Counted from the first letter of the stretch, positions 34,533 to 45,931 are shown. The stretch: 64,000 nt of DNA from Alicyclobacillus hesperidum (GCF_900107035.1 NZ_FNOJ01000002.1:1-64000); one strand, 5' to 3'. Made by a program: numbers and translations. The notes: a model not told the origin generated them from the sequence alone.

Positions 34533-35113
34533 ACCTGCAACACCTGCTCCCGAGTGTTTTCGATGGATCCGTCGTTATCAATCACGTATGTCGCCAACTT
34601 GCACTTTTCTTCGAGGGGCATCTGTGCGTGAATACGTGCGAGCGCCGAGTCCCTGTCTAACCCATCGCGGACCATCACGCGTTGGATTTGCGTTTCAAGG
34701 CTGGCGTAGACCACAATCGTCGCATCGACGAAGCGCTTCGCCGTTCCTTCAAACAGCAGCGGCACATCCCAGATCACCGTTTCACCAGGGCGTTGACGCC
34801 AGTATGCATTCGTTTCCTCGACCATGCCCTGCTGAACGCGCGGGTGTGTAATGGCGTTGAGCCGCATGCGTTTTGCCGCGTCTTGAAAGACGATTTCACC
34901 AAGTTGCTTGCGATTGAGAGAACCATCTGGCAACAAGACAGCTTGCCCGAACTCGCGCACAATTTCGGCTAGACCATCGCTACCTACGGCAACCACACGA
35001 CGCGCCCATACGTCTGCATCCACCACATAGGCACCGAGATCGCGCAGCATACCGGTCACGGTACTCTTGCCGCTGCCGATCCCACCCGTTAACCCGACGA
35101 TTCTTCCTTTCAT
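34487..35113 (-). CDS. coaE: Dephospho-CoA kinase
   Basis: A 208-residue P-loop kinase that performs the last step of coenzyme A synthesis. It shows GLTGGIGSGKST at residues about 6-17, then DADVWARRV, and WDVPLLFE in the CoA-binding region. The ATG at 35113 overlaps the mutM stop (ATGA). It follows polA and mutM, as in B. subtilis. Confidence 0.97.
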   Translation of the reverse strand: MKGRIVGLTGGIGSGKSTVTGMLRDLGAYVVDADVWARRVVAVGSDGLAEIVREFGQAVLLPDGSLNRKQLGEIVFQDAAKRMRLNAITHPRVQQGMVEETNAYWRQRPGETVIWDVPLLFEGTAKRFVDATIVVYASLETQIQRVMVRDGLDRDSALARIHAQMPLEEKCKLATYVIDNDGSIENTREQVLQVWSEIRKGDGPASSS

Positions 35114-35979
35114 CCGCCGACCTCCCGTTCCGGCTGCACCCGTGTCCTCGGGATCCGACCGCGGCGCTGGCACTGCGGGCAATAATGGGTTCCCCTTCCA
35201 GATACACGCGTCCGCTGAATCTCACTACCACATTGGCGGCAAGCCTCGCCTGTTCGGCCATATACGTTCAATTGAATCTGAAAGCCGCCATGTCGTCCAT
35301 AGCCGTCCTGATATGTGCGAATGGACGATCCGCCCGCCTCAATGGCGCGTCCCAGCACGTCCCGTATCGAAGATAGCAAGCGGGCAAGTCGCTTTGGGCC
35401 AAGGCGATTGGCGGGTTCCAAAGGATGAATGCCACTTAAGAAGAGCGCCTCGTCCACATAAATATTGCCAAGCCCTGCGATGATCGTCTGGTCGAGAAGC
35501 ACCGCCTTCACTGGCCCCGTTCGCCTTTGTAACGATGATCGCAAAAGGGTTGGCGTTAGATTTGAGTCAAATGGCTCAGGTCCGAGCGTCTGTAAGCCGC
35601 TTGGCCGTGACTCGTCCGGCAACAACAAATCCATGGTTCCAAACTGCCGCACGTCGCGATATCTTAGGTCCCGTCCGCTTGCGAGCCGGAATATGACATG
35701 CGTGTGCAAAGCCAAAGGTTCACTTGTTGGAACAACTCGATACTGGCCCTCCATCCGAAGATGCGAAACCAATGTGTACGGAGCCAAGTCAAATAGAAGA
35801 TATTTGCCCCTGCGGCCGATTGCGCGAATGGTTCGTCCAGTGGCGCGATCGACAAAATCAGCGACGGAAGGGTAGCGAATGATTCGTGGCAAGCTCACCT
35901 GTACATCGACGATCACATCGCCTGACACGAGCTCGGCGAGGCCTCGGCGAACCGTCTCCACTTCCGGTAGTTCCGGCAC
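35110..35979 (-). CDS. mutM: Formamidopyrimidine-DNA glycosylase
   Basis: A 289-residue Fpg/MutM, removing oxidised purines. The mature N-terminus PELPEVETVRRGL with catalytic Pro and Glu appears only if translation starts at GTG 35979, which fixes the start. LDQTIIAGLGNIYVDEALF is the helix-two-turn-helix, and CRQCG...CPQCQR at the C-terminus is the zinc finger. A G-rich ribosome site (GGAGGAGAGGGG) precedes. It lies 28 bases after polA. Confidence 0.97.
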   Translation of the reverse strand: MPELPEVETVRRGLAELVSGDVIVDVQVSLPRIIRYPSVADFVDRATGRTIRAIGRRGKYLLFDLAPYTLVSHLRMEGQYRVVPTSEPLALHTHVIFRLASGRDLRYRDVRQFGTMDLLLPDESRPSGLQTLGPEPFDSNLTPTLLRSSLQRRTGPVKAVLLDQTIIAGLGNIYVDEALFLSGIHPLEPANRLGPKRLARLLSSIRDVLGRAIEAGGSSIRTYQDGYGRHGGFQIQLNVYGRTGEACRQCGSEIQRTRVSGRGTHYCPQCQRRGRIPRTRVQPEREVGG

Positions 35980-36007
35980 ACGACCCCCCCCTCTCCTCCA
36001 ACCGAAT

Positions 36008-38656
36008 TCACTTTGCATCGTACCAAGTCCGCCCGTACGCGGTATCCACCCGAAGCGGCACGTTTAACGTCATCGCGTTCTCCATGTTGTCACGAACCAA
36101 CTGTTGTAGCTCGCTTAATTCATCCTGCGGACACTCAAAAATCAATTCGTCGTGCACCTGGAGCAACATGCGGGCATCCATCTGTGCCTCACGCAAAGCC
36201 CGATCGATCCGCACCATGGCGAGTTTAATCAGATCGGCTGCCGTTCCCTGGATCGGCGTATTCATCGCGGTTCGCTCTGCAAAGCTGCGCAGGTGAAAAT
36301 TGCGGCTCCGAATGTCAGGTAGATAGCGCCGTCGGTTCATCAACGTCGTAACAAAGCCCTTCTCTTTCGCTTGCTCTACGATCTCGTCCATATACTTGCG
36401 CACTCCAGGGAATTTGCGAAAGTACTCCTCGATAAACCGTTTTGCATCCTTTTGCGGAATGTTCAAGTTCTGGGCCAGACCAAAATCACTAATACCATAA
36501 ACAATCCCGAAATTAACAGCTTTCGCCTGGCGCCGCATCAAAGGTGTAACCTCGTCAGGCGAAACCTCAAAGACGTCACTCGCGGTCCGCGTATGAATAT
36601 CCATGCCACTGCGAAACGCATCGATGAGCGCCTCATCGCCAGAAAGATGGGCCAAAATGCGGAGTTCGATCTGCGAGTAGTCAGCCGCAAAAATCAGCCA
36701 GTCCTGATATGTCGGCTCGAAAACCTGGCGCAGACGTCTCCCTTCCTCCAACCGAATAGGGATATTTTGCAGATTCGGTTCACTGCTCGACAAACGACCG
36801 GTCGCAGTCAAAGCCTGATGAAAACGGGTGTGAATCCGCCCTGTCTCCTTGCGAATCATTTTCAACAACCCGTCGACATAGGTGGACTGCAACTTGGATA
36901 GTTGGCGGTAATCGAGTATTTTTGCGACGACCTCGTGATAAGGCGCCAGTTTTTCAAGCACGTCCGCACTCGTCGAGTATCCAGTCTTCGTCTTTTTCAC
37001 GGCCGGCAAGTTGAGCTTTTCAAACAAGATCTCTCCAAGTTGCTTAGGCGAATTGATATTGAACGAAACTCCGGACAGTTCATAAATTTCCTGTGTTAGG
37101 CGGTCGATGCGCGCCGACAAATCCGTCCCAAACGCACGCAGTTTGTCCTCGTTCACGTGAAAGCCGGTGATCTCCATCTTCGCCAGAACGAACGCCAGTG
37201 GCAGTTCGACCTTGCTGTACAAGTCATCTAACTCCTGCGCAGCTAATGCATACTGAAGCGATTGATATAATTCCGGGAGTTTGGCCGCAACGTATGTGAG
37301 CAGTGCTTCACGGCGTTCTGTGACTTTCGTCACGCTGGGCACCTCGACGCGTAACTCACGGCTAAGAATATCTTCCAATTCCACCTCACCGTCAGTCGGA
37401 TTTAATAAATACGCTGCCAACTTAACATCGTCCCAGTGTCCATCGGAAGACAGTCCAATTCCATGTGCGTCGAGGGCGAAGGCCATGGACTTCAAATCGA
37501 ACACAACTTTTGGACTGTCTCCAAGCAGCCAAGAGCGGATATCACTCATCTCAAGGTCATCATCAAAGCATAAGTAGTACGCCTGGCTCGCCGTGGCCAA
37601 AGCCATGCCACGAATCTCCGCATCATGGTAGTCGGGCGGTTGCAAGTCCAGAATACAGCCCACAGGCCCAGTTAGACCACTCCAGACTCGCTCCAAATCT
37701 GCCACCCGAACAATCCGTTCATATGAAAACGATAACCACGCATCCTTTAGCTGTTGCAACTCGTCATCCGTCGACGCCGGACTCATTTCCTCGGAAATTT
37801 TGTCGATGAGCGAATGGAAGGCCAATTCCCGAAACCACTCGATTGCTTGCTTTGCGTCGTACCCACGGTAGGAGAGATCATCCAGTTCGACTTCCAGTGG
37901 CGCATTGCGATGAATCGTGGCCAACCTTTTCGAAAGCAACGCCTGCTCACGATGTTCCGCCAATCGTTCACGCAACTTGGCGCCTGGAACTTCATCGACA
38001 TGATCCAGTACGGATTCGACCGTGTCAAAGCTCGTAAGCAACTTGATGGCGGTCTTCTCCCCTACACCAGGGACACCTGGAATATTGTCCGACGTATCGC
38101 CCATTAAACCTTTTAGATCTACGATTTGCATGGGGCGAAGGCCATATCGCGCAGCGACCGCAGCTTCATCGTAATATTCGACATCCGTGATGCCGCGGCG
38201 CGTGAGCAGGGCGTGTACCCGTGGAGAAACCAATTGTAGTAAATCTTTATCTCCCGATACAATTTTAACATCCCATCCAGCCTCTTCAGCACGCTTCGAC
38301 AACGTGCCAATCAAGTCGTCCGCTTCATAGTTTTGCAGTTCGACAACGGGTATCGACAAGGCCTCTAGAGTTTGGCGTGCCAAGGGGAATTGTTGCACGA
38401 GATCATCCGGCGTCTGCTGACGTGTCCCTTTATACTCGGCGTATTCCGCATGGCGAAATGTTGTTTTGGATTTATCGAAAGCGACTGCAAGATGCGTCGG
38501 ATGTTCCGATGCAAGCAGGCGCAAAAGCATCATGGTGAATCCATATACCGCGTTCGTCGGAACCCCTTGCTGATTAGACAGTGGAGGTAGCGCAAAAAAC
38601 GCACGGTAAAGGATGCTGTTACCATCGATGAGCAGTAACTTCGGATTACTTGACAT
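36008..38656 (-). CDS. polA: DNA polymerase I
   Basis: An 882-residue family A polymerase. The N-terminal 5'-3' exonuclease is complete (LLLIDGNSILYRAFF, DDLIGTLSKRAEEAG, GDKDLLQLV, GVPGVGEKTAIKLL). The 3'-5' proofreading domain is present in length, but its metal-binding DxE motif reads LDLQ and other exo motifs are absent, so it should be inactive, as in Bacillus-type Pol I. Polymerase motifs A (DYSQIELRILAHLSGD), B (RRQAKAVNFGIVYG) and C (LQVHDELIFE) are intact. It is the first gene of polA-mutM-coaE. Confidence 0.98.
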   Translation of the reverse strand: MSSNPKLLLIDGNSILYRAFFALPPLSNQQGVPTNAVYGFTMMLLRLLASEHPTHLAVAFDKSKTTFRHAEYAEYKGTRQQTPDDLVQQFPLARQTLEALSIPVVELQNYEADDLIGTLSKRAEEAGWDVKIVSGDKDLLQLVSPRVHALLTRRGITDVEYYDEAAVAARYGLRPMQIVDLKGLMGDTSDNIPGVPGVGEKTAIKLLTSFDTVESVLDHVDEVPGAKLRERLAEHREQALLSKRLATIHRNAPLEVELDDLSYRGYDAKQAIEWFRELAFHSLIDKISEEMSPASTDDELQQLKDAWLSFSYERIVRVADLERVWSGLTGPVGCILDLQPPDYHDAEIRGMALATASQAYYLCFDDDLEMSDIRSWLLGDSPKVVFDLKSMAFALDAHGIGLSSDGHWDDVKLAAYLLNPTDGEVELEDILSRELRVEVPSVTKVTERREALLTYVAAKLPELYQSLQYALAAQELDDLYSKVELPLAFVLAKMEITGFHVNEDKLRAFGTDLSARIDRLTQEIYELSGVSFNINSPKQLGEILFEKLNLPAVKKTKTGYSTSADVLEKLAPYHEVVAKILDYRQLSKLQSTYVDGLLKMIRKETGRIHTRFHQALTATGRLSSSEPNLQNIPIRLEEGRRLRQVFEPTYQDWLIFAADYSQIELRILAHLSGDEALIDAFRSGMDIHTRTASDVFEVSPDEVTPLMRRQAKAVNFGIVYGISDFGLAQNLNIPQKDAKRFIEEYFRKFPGVRKYMDEIVEQAKEKGFVTTLMNRRRYLPDIRSRNFHLRSFAERTAMNTPIQGTAADLIKLAMVRIDRALREAQMDARMLLQVHDELIFECPQDELSELQQLVRDNMENAMTLNVPLRVDTAYGRTWYDAK

Positions 38657-38773
38657 AAAACACCTCTAATTCCGGACACATCCCGGAAAATCAAGAAAGC
38701 AATTGACCTCGTTTTATTCTATCACATTCGGGTTGCGACTCGATTTCCATGTCACTGCATGGCGGCTTCAACG

Positions 38774-38811
38774 CAAAAACAGCCAAAGGAAGACAATCGT
38801 CTTCCTTTGGC
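38774..38811 (-). terminator. Strong terminator after mdh
   Basis: GCCAAAGGAAGAC (38782-38794), loop AATC, GTCTTCCTTTGGC (38799-38811): a perfect 13-bp stem, with TGTTTTTGC following on the minus strand. Confidence 0.92.
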
Positions 38812-38830
38812 CCTGTTGGACACACACCGA

Positions 38831-39766
38831 TTACTGCAGTAAGGCAATAACATTTCGAACAGAGTCAGCAGATCTGTCGAGCGCCGCCTTTTCCTCCGGC
38901 TGTAATTCGATTTCAACAATTCGTTCGATACCGTTTGCACCGAGTATGGTAGGTACACCGAGGAACAAATCCTCGTAACCATATTCACCTTCCAAATAGG
39001 CTATAGCCGGGAGCAAACGCCTTTTGTCCTTCAAAATCGACTCAGCCATTTGCGCAAGGGACGCAGCAGGTGCATAATACGCGCTGCCGGTGCCGAGCAA
39101 ACCGACGATTTCACCGCCTCCGGTTCGCGTACGCTGCACAATCTGTTCTATCTTCTCAGCAGGCAAAAGCTGCGTGAGCGGTACCCCGCCAACGTTCGAG
39201 TAGCGGACGAGCGGAACCATATCGTCACCGTGCACGCCGAGGACGAAACCATGCACGTCCTCGACGGAGACGCCGAGTTCCGCGGCGACAAACGCATTGA
39301 AACGCGCGGTATCGAGCACCCCCGCCTGGCCGATGACTCGCTGTTTGGGAAAGCCACTTGCTTTGTAGGCGACATATGTCATCGCATCGACAGGGTTCGA
39401 TAATACGACAATAACGGTATTGGGAGAGTATTGTACAACCTGCTCCGTTACAGCTTTCACAATACCGGCATTCGTCGTCACCAGATCATCACGGCTCATT
39501 CCCGGCTTGCGTGCAACACCAGCCGTGATGATGACGAGGTCCGAGTCAGCCGTGTCCTTGTAGTCGCTAGTTCCTATTACCTGCACATCACTGCCGACAA
39601 CTGGCATCGCCTCAAGCATATCTAAAGCTTTGCCCTTGGTCGGATTCTCGAGCTGCGCAATGTCGAGCAGAACGATATCTCCCAACTCTTGCAACGCAAG
39701 CATGAAAGCCGTAGTCGCCCCGGTAAATCCAGCGCCGATGACCGAAATCTTCTTTCGCTTAAGCAT
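38831..39766 (-). CDS. mdh: Malate dehydrogenase
   Basis: A 311-residue NAD-dependent, LDH-like malate dehydrogenase of the TCA cycle. It has the Rossmann start [15 protein letters not shown], the active-site loop [14 protein letters not shown] with the malate-specific arginine, substrate-binding [10 protein letters not shown], and catalytic His in [13 protein letters not shown]. It lies 12 bases downstream of icd, the last gene of the pair, and is followed by a strong terminator. Confidence 0.97.
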   Translation of the reverse strand: MLKRKKISVIGAGFTGATTAFMLALQELGDIVLLDIAQLENPTKGKALDMLEAMPVVGSDVQVIGTSDYKDTADSDLVIITAGVARKPGMSRDDLVTTNAGIVKAVTEQVVQYSPNTVIVVLSNPVDAMTYVAYKASGFPKQRVIGQAGVLDTARFNAFVAAELGVSVEDVHGFVLGVHGDDMVPLVRYSNVGGVPLTQLLPAEKIEQIVQRTRTGGGEIVGLLGTGSAYYAPAASLAQMAESILKDKRRLLPAIAYLEGEYGYEDLFLGVPTILGANGIERIVEIELQPEEKAALDRSADSVRNVIALLQ

Positions 39767-39778
39767 GTGGGGTGCCCC

Positions 39779-41077
39779 TCACTCCATGTTCTTGATGATT
39801 TGGTCGCCGAACTCGGAGCACTTGACCTCTGTAGCCCCATCCATCAAACGAGCGAAGTCATAGGTGACAACCTTTTGTTCGATGGCCTTTTCCATCGCGC
39901 GCGTAATCATGTCGGCAGCTTCTTGCCAACCAAGGTATTCAAACATCATAACGCCGGAAAGGATGACGGAGCCGGGATTCACTTTATCGAGTCCCGCATA
40001 CTTCGGTGCTGTTCCGTGCGTCGCCTCGAACACGGCGTGCCCCGTTTCGTAGTTGATGTTCGCCCCCGGGGCAATGCCGATGCCGCCGACCTGGGCAGCT
40101 AAAGCATCCGAAATGTAGTCACCATTCAAATTCAACGTGGCAATCACGTCGTATTCTGCTGGGCGCGTCAGAATCTGTTGTAGGAACGCGTCAGCAATGA
40201 CGTCTTTGACGATGATTTTTCCTGCCTGGACAGCTTCACTCTGCGCCCGATCTGCGGCTTCTGCACCTTGCTCAGCCTTGATTCGATCATACTGTGCCCA
40301 AGTGAAGACGCGATCCGAAAACTCGCGCTCAGCCAATGCGTAACCCCAATTTTTGAAAGCGCCTTCCGTAAACTTCATAATATTTCCTTTATGAACAAGC
40401 GTGACGCTCTTGCGCTTATGGCGCAGTGCATATTCAATTGCAGCGCGCACCAGACGCTCCGTACCCTCCCGAGATACCGGTTTAATGCCAATACCCGATG
40501 TCTCAGGGAAACGAATCTTCTTCACGCCCATCTCATTTTGAAGGAATTGGATCACCTTTTGAACTTCGGCTGTTCCCTCCTGCCACTCGACACCTGCATA
40601 GATATCCTCGGAGTTCTCGCGGAAGATCACCATATCGACCAACTCGGGGTGTTTCACAGGTGAGGGCACGCCTTGAAAATAGCGGACCGGTCGTTGGCAG
40701 ACATAGAGATCTAACTCTTGGCGAACCGCCACGTTGAGCGAACGAATACCGCCACCCACAGGCGTCGTCAAAGGTCCTTTAATGCTCACGATGTACTCCG
40801 AAAAAGCCGTGAGGGTATCTTGTGGAAGCCATTCCTGAAACTTATCGTACGCTTTTTCACCGGCATACACTTCATACCATGCGATTTTCCGCTTGCCGCC
40901 ATAGGCTTTTTCAACGGCGGCGTCAAACACACGCTGCGAAGCACGCCAGATGTCAGGACCTGTTCCATCTCCTTCGACAAACGGAATAATGGGGTGATCC
41001 GGAACTTGTAAACGTCCATCTTTGAGCGTGATGGGCTCCCCTGAAGTCGGTAGCGAATACTGTTGAAAGCTCGGCAT
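39779..41077 (-). CDS. icd: NADP-dependent isocitrate dehydrogenase
   Basis: A 432-residue enzyme oxidising isocitrate to 2-oxoglutarate. Motifs: [34 protein letters not shown] with the substrate-site serine and arginines, [11 protein letters not shown], and [17 protein letters not shown]. The length and motifs match bacterial NADP-ICDH. ATG 41077 has GAGGAGG seven bases upstream; 50 earlier in-frame codons are spurious. In B. subtilis citZ precedes icd; here a two-component system does. Confidence 0.97.
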   Translation of the reverse strand: MPSFQQYSLPTSGEPITLKDGRLQVPDHPIIPFVEGDGTGPDIWRASQRVFDAAVEKAYGGKRKIAWYEVYAGEKAYDKFQEWLPQDTLTAFSEYIVSIKGPLTTPVGGGIRSLNVAVRQELDLYVCQRPVRYFQGVPSPVKHPELVDMVIFRENSEDIYAGVEWQEGTAEVQKVIQFLQNEMGVKKIRFPETSGIGIKPVSREGTERLVRAAIEYALRHKRKSVTLVHKGNIMKFTEGAFKNWGYALAEREFSDRVFTWAQYDRIKAEQGAEAADRAQSEAVQAGKIIVKDVIADAFLQQILTRPAEYDVIATLNLNGDYISDALAAQVGGIGIAPGANINYETGHAVFEATHGTAPKYAGLDKVNPGSVILSGVMMFEYLGWQEAADMITRAMEKAIEQKVVTYDFARLMDGATEVKCSEFGDQIIKNME

Positions 41078-41223
41078 GGCAGGCCCTCCTCGTATGTAGT
41101 GAACCAACTCTGGCGGTCGCGGCGCGACACCCTCGCGCAGGTGCAGAACATGGAAGTAGGTGGGTGTGCTCTGCAATCCATCCCATTCCATAATAGCACA
41201 ACCGGTCTCGTCTGCAATCGCTA

Positions 41224-42450
41224 TCAATGGGGGCGTAGTGCCGGAACGTTGATTTCGACAAGAAAGCGTGAGGTCGTCGTCTCGATACGCGCAACGCCGC
41301 GCATACGTTGTGCCAAGCGCTCGACAATTTTCAGCCCGACTCCCCGTTCTGGCGCCTGCCGCCGATCGCCGTCAACGCGACTTCCGACGGCATTCTCCAC
41401 GAGAAACACAATCCGCCGTCCTTCGCCATAAAGCGACCATGACGCCGTGGAGGGCCTCGCCGCGTGATCGATCACGTTTTTGAACAGCGTGCTAATCAGG
41501 CGCTCCCATTCTCCTGCAGTTGTCTCGACGAACAGCCCTTCGTCCGCAGCGCCAGACACTGCAATGCCAACGCCAGCAGCCACGGCCGTAAAGCGGTCAG
41601 CTAATTCATTTGTAATGTCGGAGACGGCCACCGGTTCCGTCGGCTGATCCGCGACACCGGATCGGAGCTTGGACAAATAGAGGATGTCAGATACCATTTT
41701 TGAAGCTCGCTCCAATTCACGCCTTATGTCCGCTGCCGTGTGTGGATCGACCCCACGGCTGGCTAACATGGCGTTCGCGGTGGCAATGGGCGTCTGCAAT
41801 TCATGCGACAGTTCGAGCACCGATTCATTATAAGCGGACCAGGTGCGAAACGCCGGTTGCACAAGCCTGCGAGCCAATACTAAGTCACCCGCGACGGCGA
41901 GCAAAAATCCCGCGCCGCCGACAACTTCCATCAGGCGAAGCGTGTGGTGAAGCATGGAGCGCTCTTGTGTGATCAAACTGTACATGTACAGGACCACGGT
42001 CGTCTTCGATGGAGAAGCTAAAGGGTTGTACGCCGTCTCCACGACATCGCTTGGCAGCGCGTCAGGGTCGGGAACCGTCAAGGTGTAAAGACGGTACGGC
42101 TCGCCATTATAGGCAAAGGTGGCGAACTTACGCAGTACGGCGACACCGTGAATCACCTCAAACGGCACAGGTGCGTGCGGCGAATGTGCGATCTCGGCAC
42201 TGCTGCCGACGGCATAGTAATAGATACTGTTGCCGAGGCTGTCGCGCACTGGAGGTCCTTCGCCTTCGCGATACGCGCTGCGGGCTAAGGCCGCTTCTAC
42301 GGCGGGGACGCTGTTCTCCATCGCCAATTCTCCGTCGCGAACCAGATCGCTTTGCAATTCGTGATACACGACAATCCCCAACAACACAAGTAAAAGGCCT
42401 GTGCTCATGATGAGCAGGCCCGATATCGTGACGTACATCCGTCGAAACAT
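41224..42450 (-). CDS. Sensor histidine kinase
   Basis: A 408-residue membrane kinase. Two membrane helices (residues about 7-29 and 176-193) bracket an external sensor domain of about 145 residues. The H-box is [12 protein letters not shown] (His216), and there is no obvious HAMP domain. The ATPase part has a good N-box ([11 protein letters not shown]) and G2 box ([11 protein letters not shown]), but the G1 box reads VENAVG without the usual Asp, and no F-box is visible. ATG 42450 with GGAGGG is two bases after the regulator stop. It is the partner of the upstream response regulator. The signal is unknown. Confidence 0.88.
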   Translation of the reverse strand: MFRRMYVTISGLLIMSTGLLLVLLGIVVYHELQSDLVRDGELAMENSVPAVEAALARSAYREGEGPPVRDSLGNSIYYYAVGSSAEIAHSPHAPVPFEVIHGVAVLRKFATFAYNGEPYRLYTLTVPDPDALPSDVVETAYNPLASPSKTTVVLYMYSLITQERSMLHHTLRLMEVVGGAGFLLAVAGDLVLARRLVQPAFRTWSAYNESVLELSHELQTPIATANAMLASRGVDPHTAADIRRELERASKMVSDILYLSKLRSGVADQPTEPVAVSDITNELADRFTAVAAGVGIAVSGAADEGLFVETTAGEWERLISTLFKNVIDHAARPSTASWSLYGEGRRIVFLVENAVGSRVDGDRRQAPERGVGLKIVERLAQRMRGVARIETTTSRFLVEINVPALRPH

Positions 42451-42452
42451 CT

Positions 42453-43133
42453 TTATTCGCCCTCCGGCTGCAAGGCGTAACCTCGTCCACGCACGGTGAC
42501 AATCGCGTTCTTCCAGCCAATGTTCGCGCACTTTCGCCGCAGAAAGTAGATATAGGTGTCAAGGGCACTGTCGGCAACCTCTGCATCCGGCCCCCAGACT
42601 TTGGCGATGAGTTGATCTCGCGTCATCAACTGGTGTTTATGCCGCATCAAGGCCTCCATAAGTGCGAATTCCTTGCTGGTCAACTCAAGGGTCCGTCCGT
42701 CGTATTCCAGGCTTCGCGACTTGGTGCGTAAGGTTGCCTTGCCATGCGTCAGCACTTCCTCATCGGACAGTGAGGGGGTTCTCCGCACCAACGCACCCAC
42801 ACGCGCCAGTAGTTCATCGGGATGAAACGGTTTGCCGAGGTAGTCGTCCGCACCCTTATTGAGACCAAACACGCGGTCTTTCGGGTCATTTTTCACAGTC
42901 AACATCAAAATCGGCGTCGGGCAACCAGCCTCGCGCAGTTGGGTGAGGGCTTCAATCCCATCACCATCTGGCAACATGTAATCGAGCACAATACAGTCAT
43001 ACGCCATGCTCATCCCATGTTCCACCGCGTCAAACACCGTTTCGACGGCATCGACCAAATAACCGTGCCGCTCGAATAGTGCAACAAGTTCCCGGCGAAG
43101 CTGCGGCTCATCTTCGACAACCAACAGCCTCAT
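42453..43133 (-). CDS. OmpR family response regulator
   Basis: A 226-residue regulator. The receiver domain has acidic pocket VVEDE, phospho-acceptor Asp51 (CIVLDYMLPDGDG), and conserved Lys in LGKPFHPDEL. The C-terminal winged helix (residues about 130-222) has the typical LTSKEFALMEALM and RDQLIAKVWG, then VTVRGRGYAL. GAGGAGG precedes ATG 43133. Co-transcribed with the kinase. In B. subtilis phoPR lies between mdh and polA; here the pair lies on the other side of icd, so orthology to PhoPR is not assured. Confidence 0.93.
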   Translation of the reverse strand: MRLLVVEDEPQLRRELVALFERHGYLVDAVETVFDAVEHGMSMAYDCIVLDYMLPDGDGIEALTQLREAGCPTPILMLTVKNDPKDRVFGLNKGADDYLGKPFHPDELLARVGALVRRTPSLSDEEVLTHGKATLRTKSRSLEYDGRTLELTSKEFALMEALMRHKHQLMTRDQLIAKVWGPDAEVADSALDTYIYFLRRKCANIGWKNAIVTVRGRGYALQPEGE

Positions 43134-43192
43134 GGCGTTCCCTCCTCGTCCTTACCTGCGAGTCGGTACGCAACCGGGATCGCAGGCTGGAT

Positions 43193-44194
<1,002 letters not shown>

Positions 44195-44292
44195 TCAAAA
44201 TTGGCTCAAACAGGCCACCACACACATTCATATGGTAGGCACTAATCAATGTAAACGACTGCTTATCGTATGCATAAACCCGAGTATGGCAA

Positions 44293-44328
44293 CGCGGAAT
44301 CCCACTTCCGTCGAAGAGGAATTCCGCG
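44293..44328 (-). terminator. Possible hairpin terminator after pyk
   Basis: CGCGGAAT (44293-44300) pairs with ATTCCGCG (44321-44328), with a second small stem CTTC/GAAG inside. No T tract follows on either strand. Confidence 0.4.
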
Positions 44329-44378
44329 CAATGATTGGTGGCTCATGACGGCCTCGCGCCCAAAAGGATGTAGATCCG

Positions 44379-45797
44379 TTACACGGTATGGACCTTCAGG
44401 AAGTTGGTCGTCCCGGAGGTGCCTGCCGGAATGCCACCCATGATGATGACCCGATCCCCGGTGTGCACACAGCCTGTTGACAAGGCCCCCTGGATGGAGC
44501 CTTCCAGGAGTTCATCGGTGGTCTCGGCAATGTCCGGCGCAACGACGGGGTGTACACCCCAGAACACGGTCAGCCTGCGCGCAACGTGATCGTACGGTGT
44601 TACTGCAATGATAGGAGACATTGGGCGGTATTTGGATACCGAGCGAGCTGTGTGCCCCGATGTCGTTGCTGTGACGATTGCAACGACGTCGAGATCAGCC
44701 GCCAAGGTGCGCACCGCATGTGCGAGAGAATCAGACACCGATTTGGTGACCTCTGTGCGGTGACGGTAGGTCACTTCCTCGTGCGCCAAGGCGGCTTCCG
44801 CACGCTCGGCGATTTGCGCCATCGTGCGCACAGATTCAAGCGGATAGCGGCCGGCGGCCGTCTCACCGCTAAGCATCACAGCGTCTGTGCCATCAAAAAT
44901 GGCGTTTGCAACGTCACTCGCTTCTGCTCGCGTCGGCCGCGGGTTACGCTGCATGGAATCGAGCATCTGCGTGGCGGTAATGACAGGCTTGCCGTACTTG
45001 TTACAAAGCGAAATAATACGCTTTTGCGCCAGCGGTACTTCTTCAGTCGGAATCTCAACGCCAAGATCACCGCGAGCAACCATCATGCCATCGCTCACTT
45101 GGGCGATTTCGTCGAGCCGATCCATACCTTCCTGTGTCTCGATCTTGGAAATAATGTCCGCTTGGTAATTGTGTTGCTCGAGGATTTTGCGCACTTCGAG
45201 AACGTCAGCCGCCTTGCGGACAAACGATGCGGCAATCATGTCGACCCCTTGTTGAATACCGAATACAATATCCGCTTTGTCTTTCTCTGTAACGCCAGGA
45301 ATGCGCAAGGTCACGCCCGGCACGTTAATGCCTTTATTGTCCTTAAGCGTACCGCCATTCGTCACTCGGCAATGAATGTCATGGCCTTTGACAGCCGTGA
45401 CTTCAAGTCCGATAAGGCCATCGTCGATGCGGATGGGTGCGCCCGGATAAACATCATCAACAAGGCCTTCGTACGAAATCCAAACGCGTTCCTTCGTCCC
45501 GATTTCAACAGGGTCAATCGTCAGTACGATCTCGTCGCCGTCCGCCAATTCCACCTGGCCGCCTTGGATTTTACCCGTCCGGATTTTGGGCCCTTTGATG
45601 TCCAGCATAATGCCGACATGCTTTCCGACCTTTGCGGAGGCTTCGCGAATGCGGCGAATCCGTTCAGCGTGTTCATCGTATGTACCGTGAGAGAAGTTCA
45701 AACGAGCGACGTCCAGACCAGCCTCGATCAACTTTGTCAGCGTTTCAAGCGATTCGCTCGCAGGACCAATCGTTGCAACAATCTTGGTTTTTCGCAT
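44379..45797 (-). CDS. pyk: Pyruvate kinase
   Basis: A 472-residue glycolytic enzyme making pyruvate and ATP from PEP. It has TKIVATIGPAS, LDVARLNFSHGTYDEH, MLDIKGPKIRTG, catalytic-lysine region DIISKIETQEGMDRLDEI, MVARGDLGVEIP and DAVMLSGETAAGRYP. The protein ends after the C-domain (NFLKVHTV) and lacks the extra PEP-utiliser-like C-terminal domain found in Bacillus and Geobacillus pyruvate kinases of about 585 residues. AGAGAGGG precedes the ATG. It follows accA by 133 bases. Confidence 0.97.
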   Translation of the reverse strand: MRKTKIVATIGPASESLETLTKLIEAGLDVARLNFSHGTYDEHAERIRRIREASAKVGKHVGIMLDIKGPKIRTGKIQGGQVELADGDEIVLTIDPVEIGTKERVWISYEGLVDDVYPGAPIRIDDGLIGLEVTAVKGHDIHCRVTNGGTLKDNKGINVPGVTLRIPGVTEKDKADIVFGIQQGVDMIAASFVRKAADVLEVRKILEQHNYQADIISKIETQEGMDRLDEIAQVSDGMMVARGDLGVEIPTEEVPLAQKRIISLCNKYGKPVITATQMLDSMQRNPRPTRAEASDVANAIFDGTDAVMLSGETAAGRYPLESVRTMAQIAERAEAALAHEEVTYRHRTEVTKSVSDSLAHAVRTLAADLDVVAIVTATTSGHTARSVSKYRPMSPIIAVTPYDHVARRLTVFWGVHPVVAPDIAETTDELLEGSIQGALSTGCVHTGDRVIIMGGIPAGTSGTTNFLKVHTV

Positions 45798-45832
45798 GTG
45801 AAACCCTCTCTTTGCAGCAAGGTTGTCCGCCT

Positions 45833-45860
45833 CGACCTCAGGTGAGGTCGCAGCTCACCT
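45833..45860 (-). promoter_or_regulatory. Overlapping inverted repeats in the pyk leader
   Basis: Plus-strand CGACCTCA (45833-45840) and TGAGGTCG (45843-45850) form one palindrome; AGGTGAG (45840-45846) and CTCACCT (45854-45860) form another sharing its bases. They lie between accA and pyk. They could be a regulator-binding site or a pair of alternative RNA hairpins. Confidence 0.4.
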
Positions 45861-45888
45861 AAAAATGGCCGAATGCGGAGTCGACAAC

Positions 45889-45931
45889 AAAGGAAGAAGC
45901 GGAATGTCCAGCTACAGGCTGGACACCGCTT
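45889..45931 (-). terminator. Terminator after accA
   Basis: On the minus strand AAGCGG..GTCCAGC, a 5-base loop, GCTGGAC..CCGCTT (45897-45931), then TTCTTCCTTTG. The stem reaches into the accA stop codon. Confidence 0.7.

Noticed and set aside
36008-38656. Loss of proofreading motifs in DNA polymerase I as a novelty
   Set aside because: A degenerate 3'-5' exonuclease domain is the normal state for Bacillus-type Pol I.
44550-45845. 431-codon plus-strand open frame
   Set aside because: It lies antisense to the clear pyruvate kinase gene, has repetitive C, R and N composition, and no ribosome site. It is a by-product of pyk codon use.
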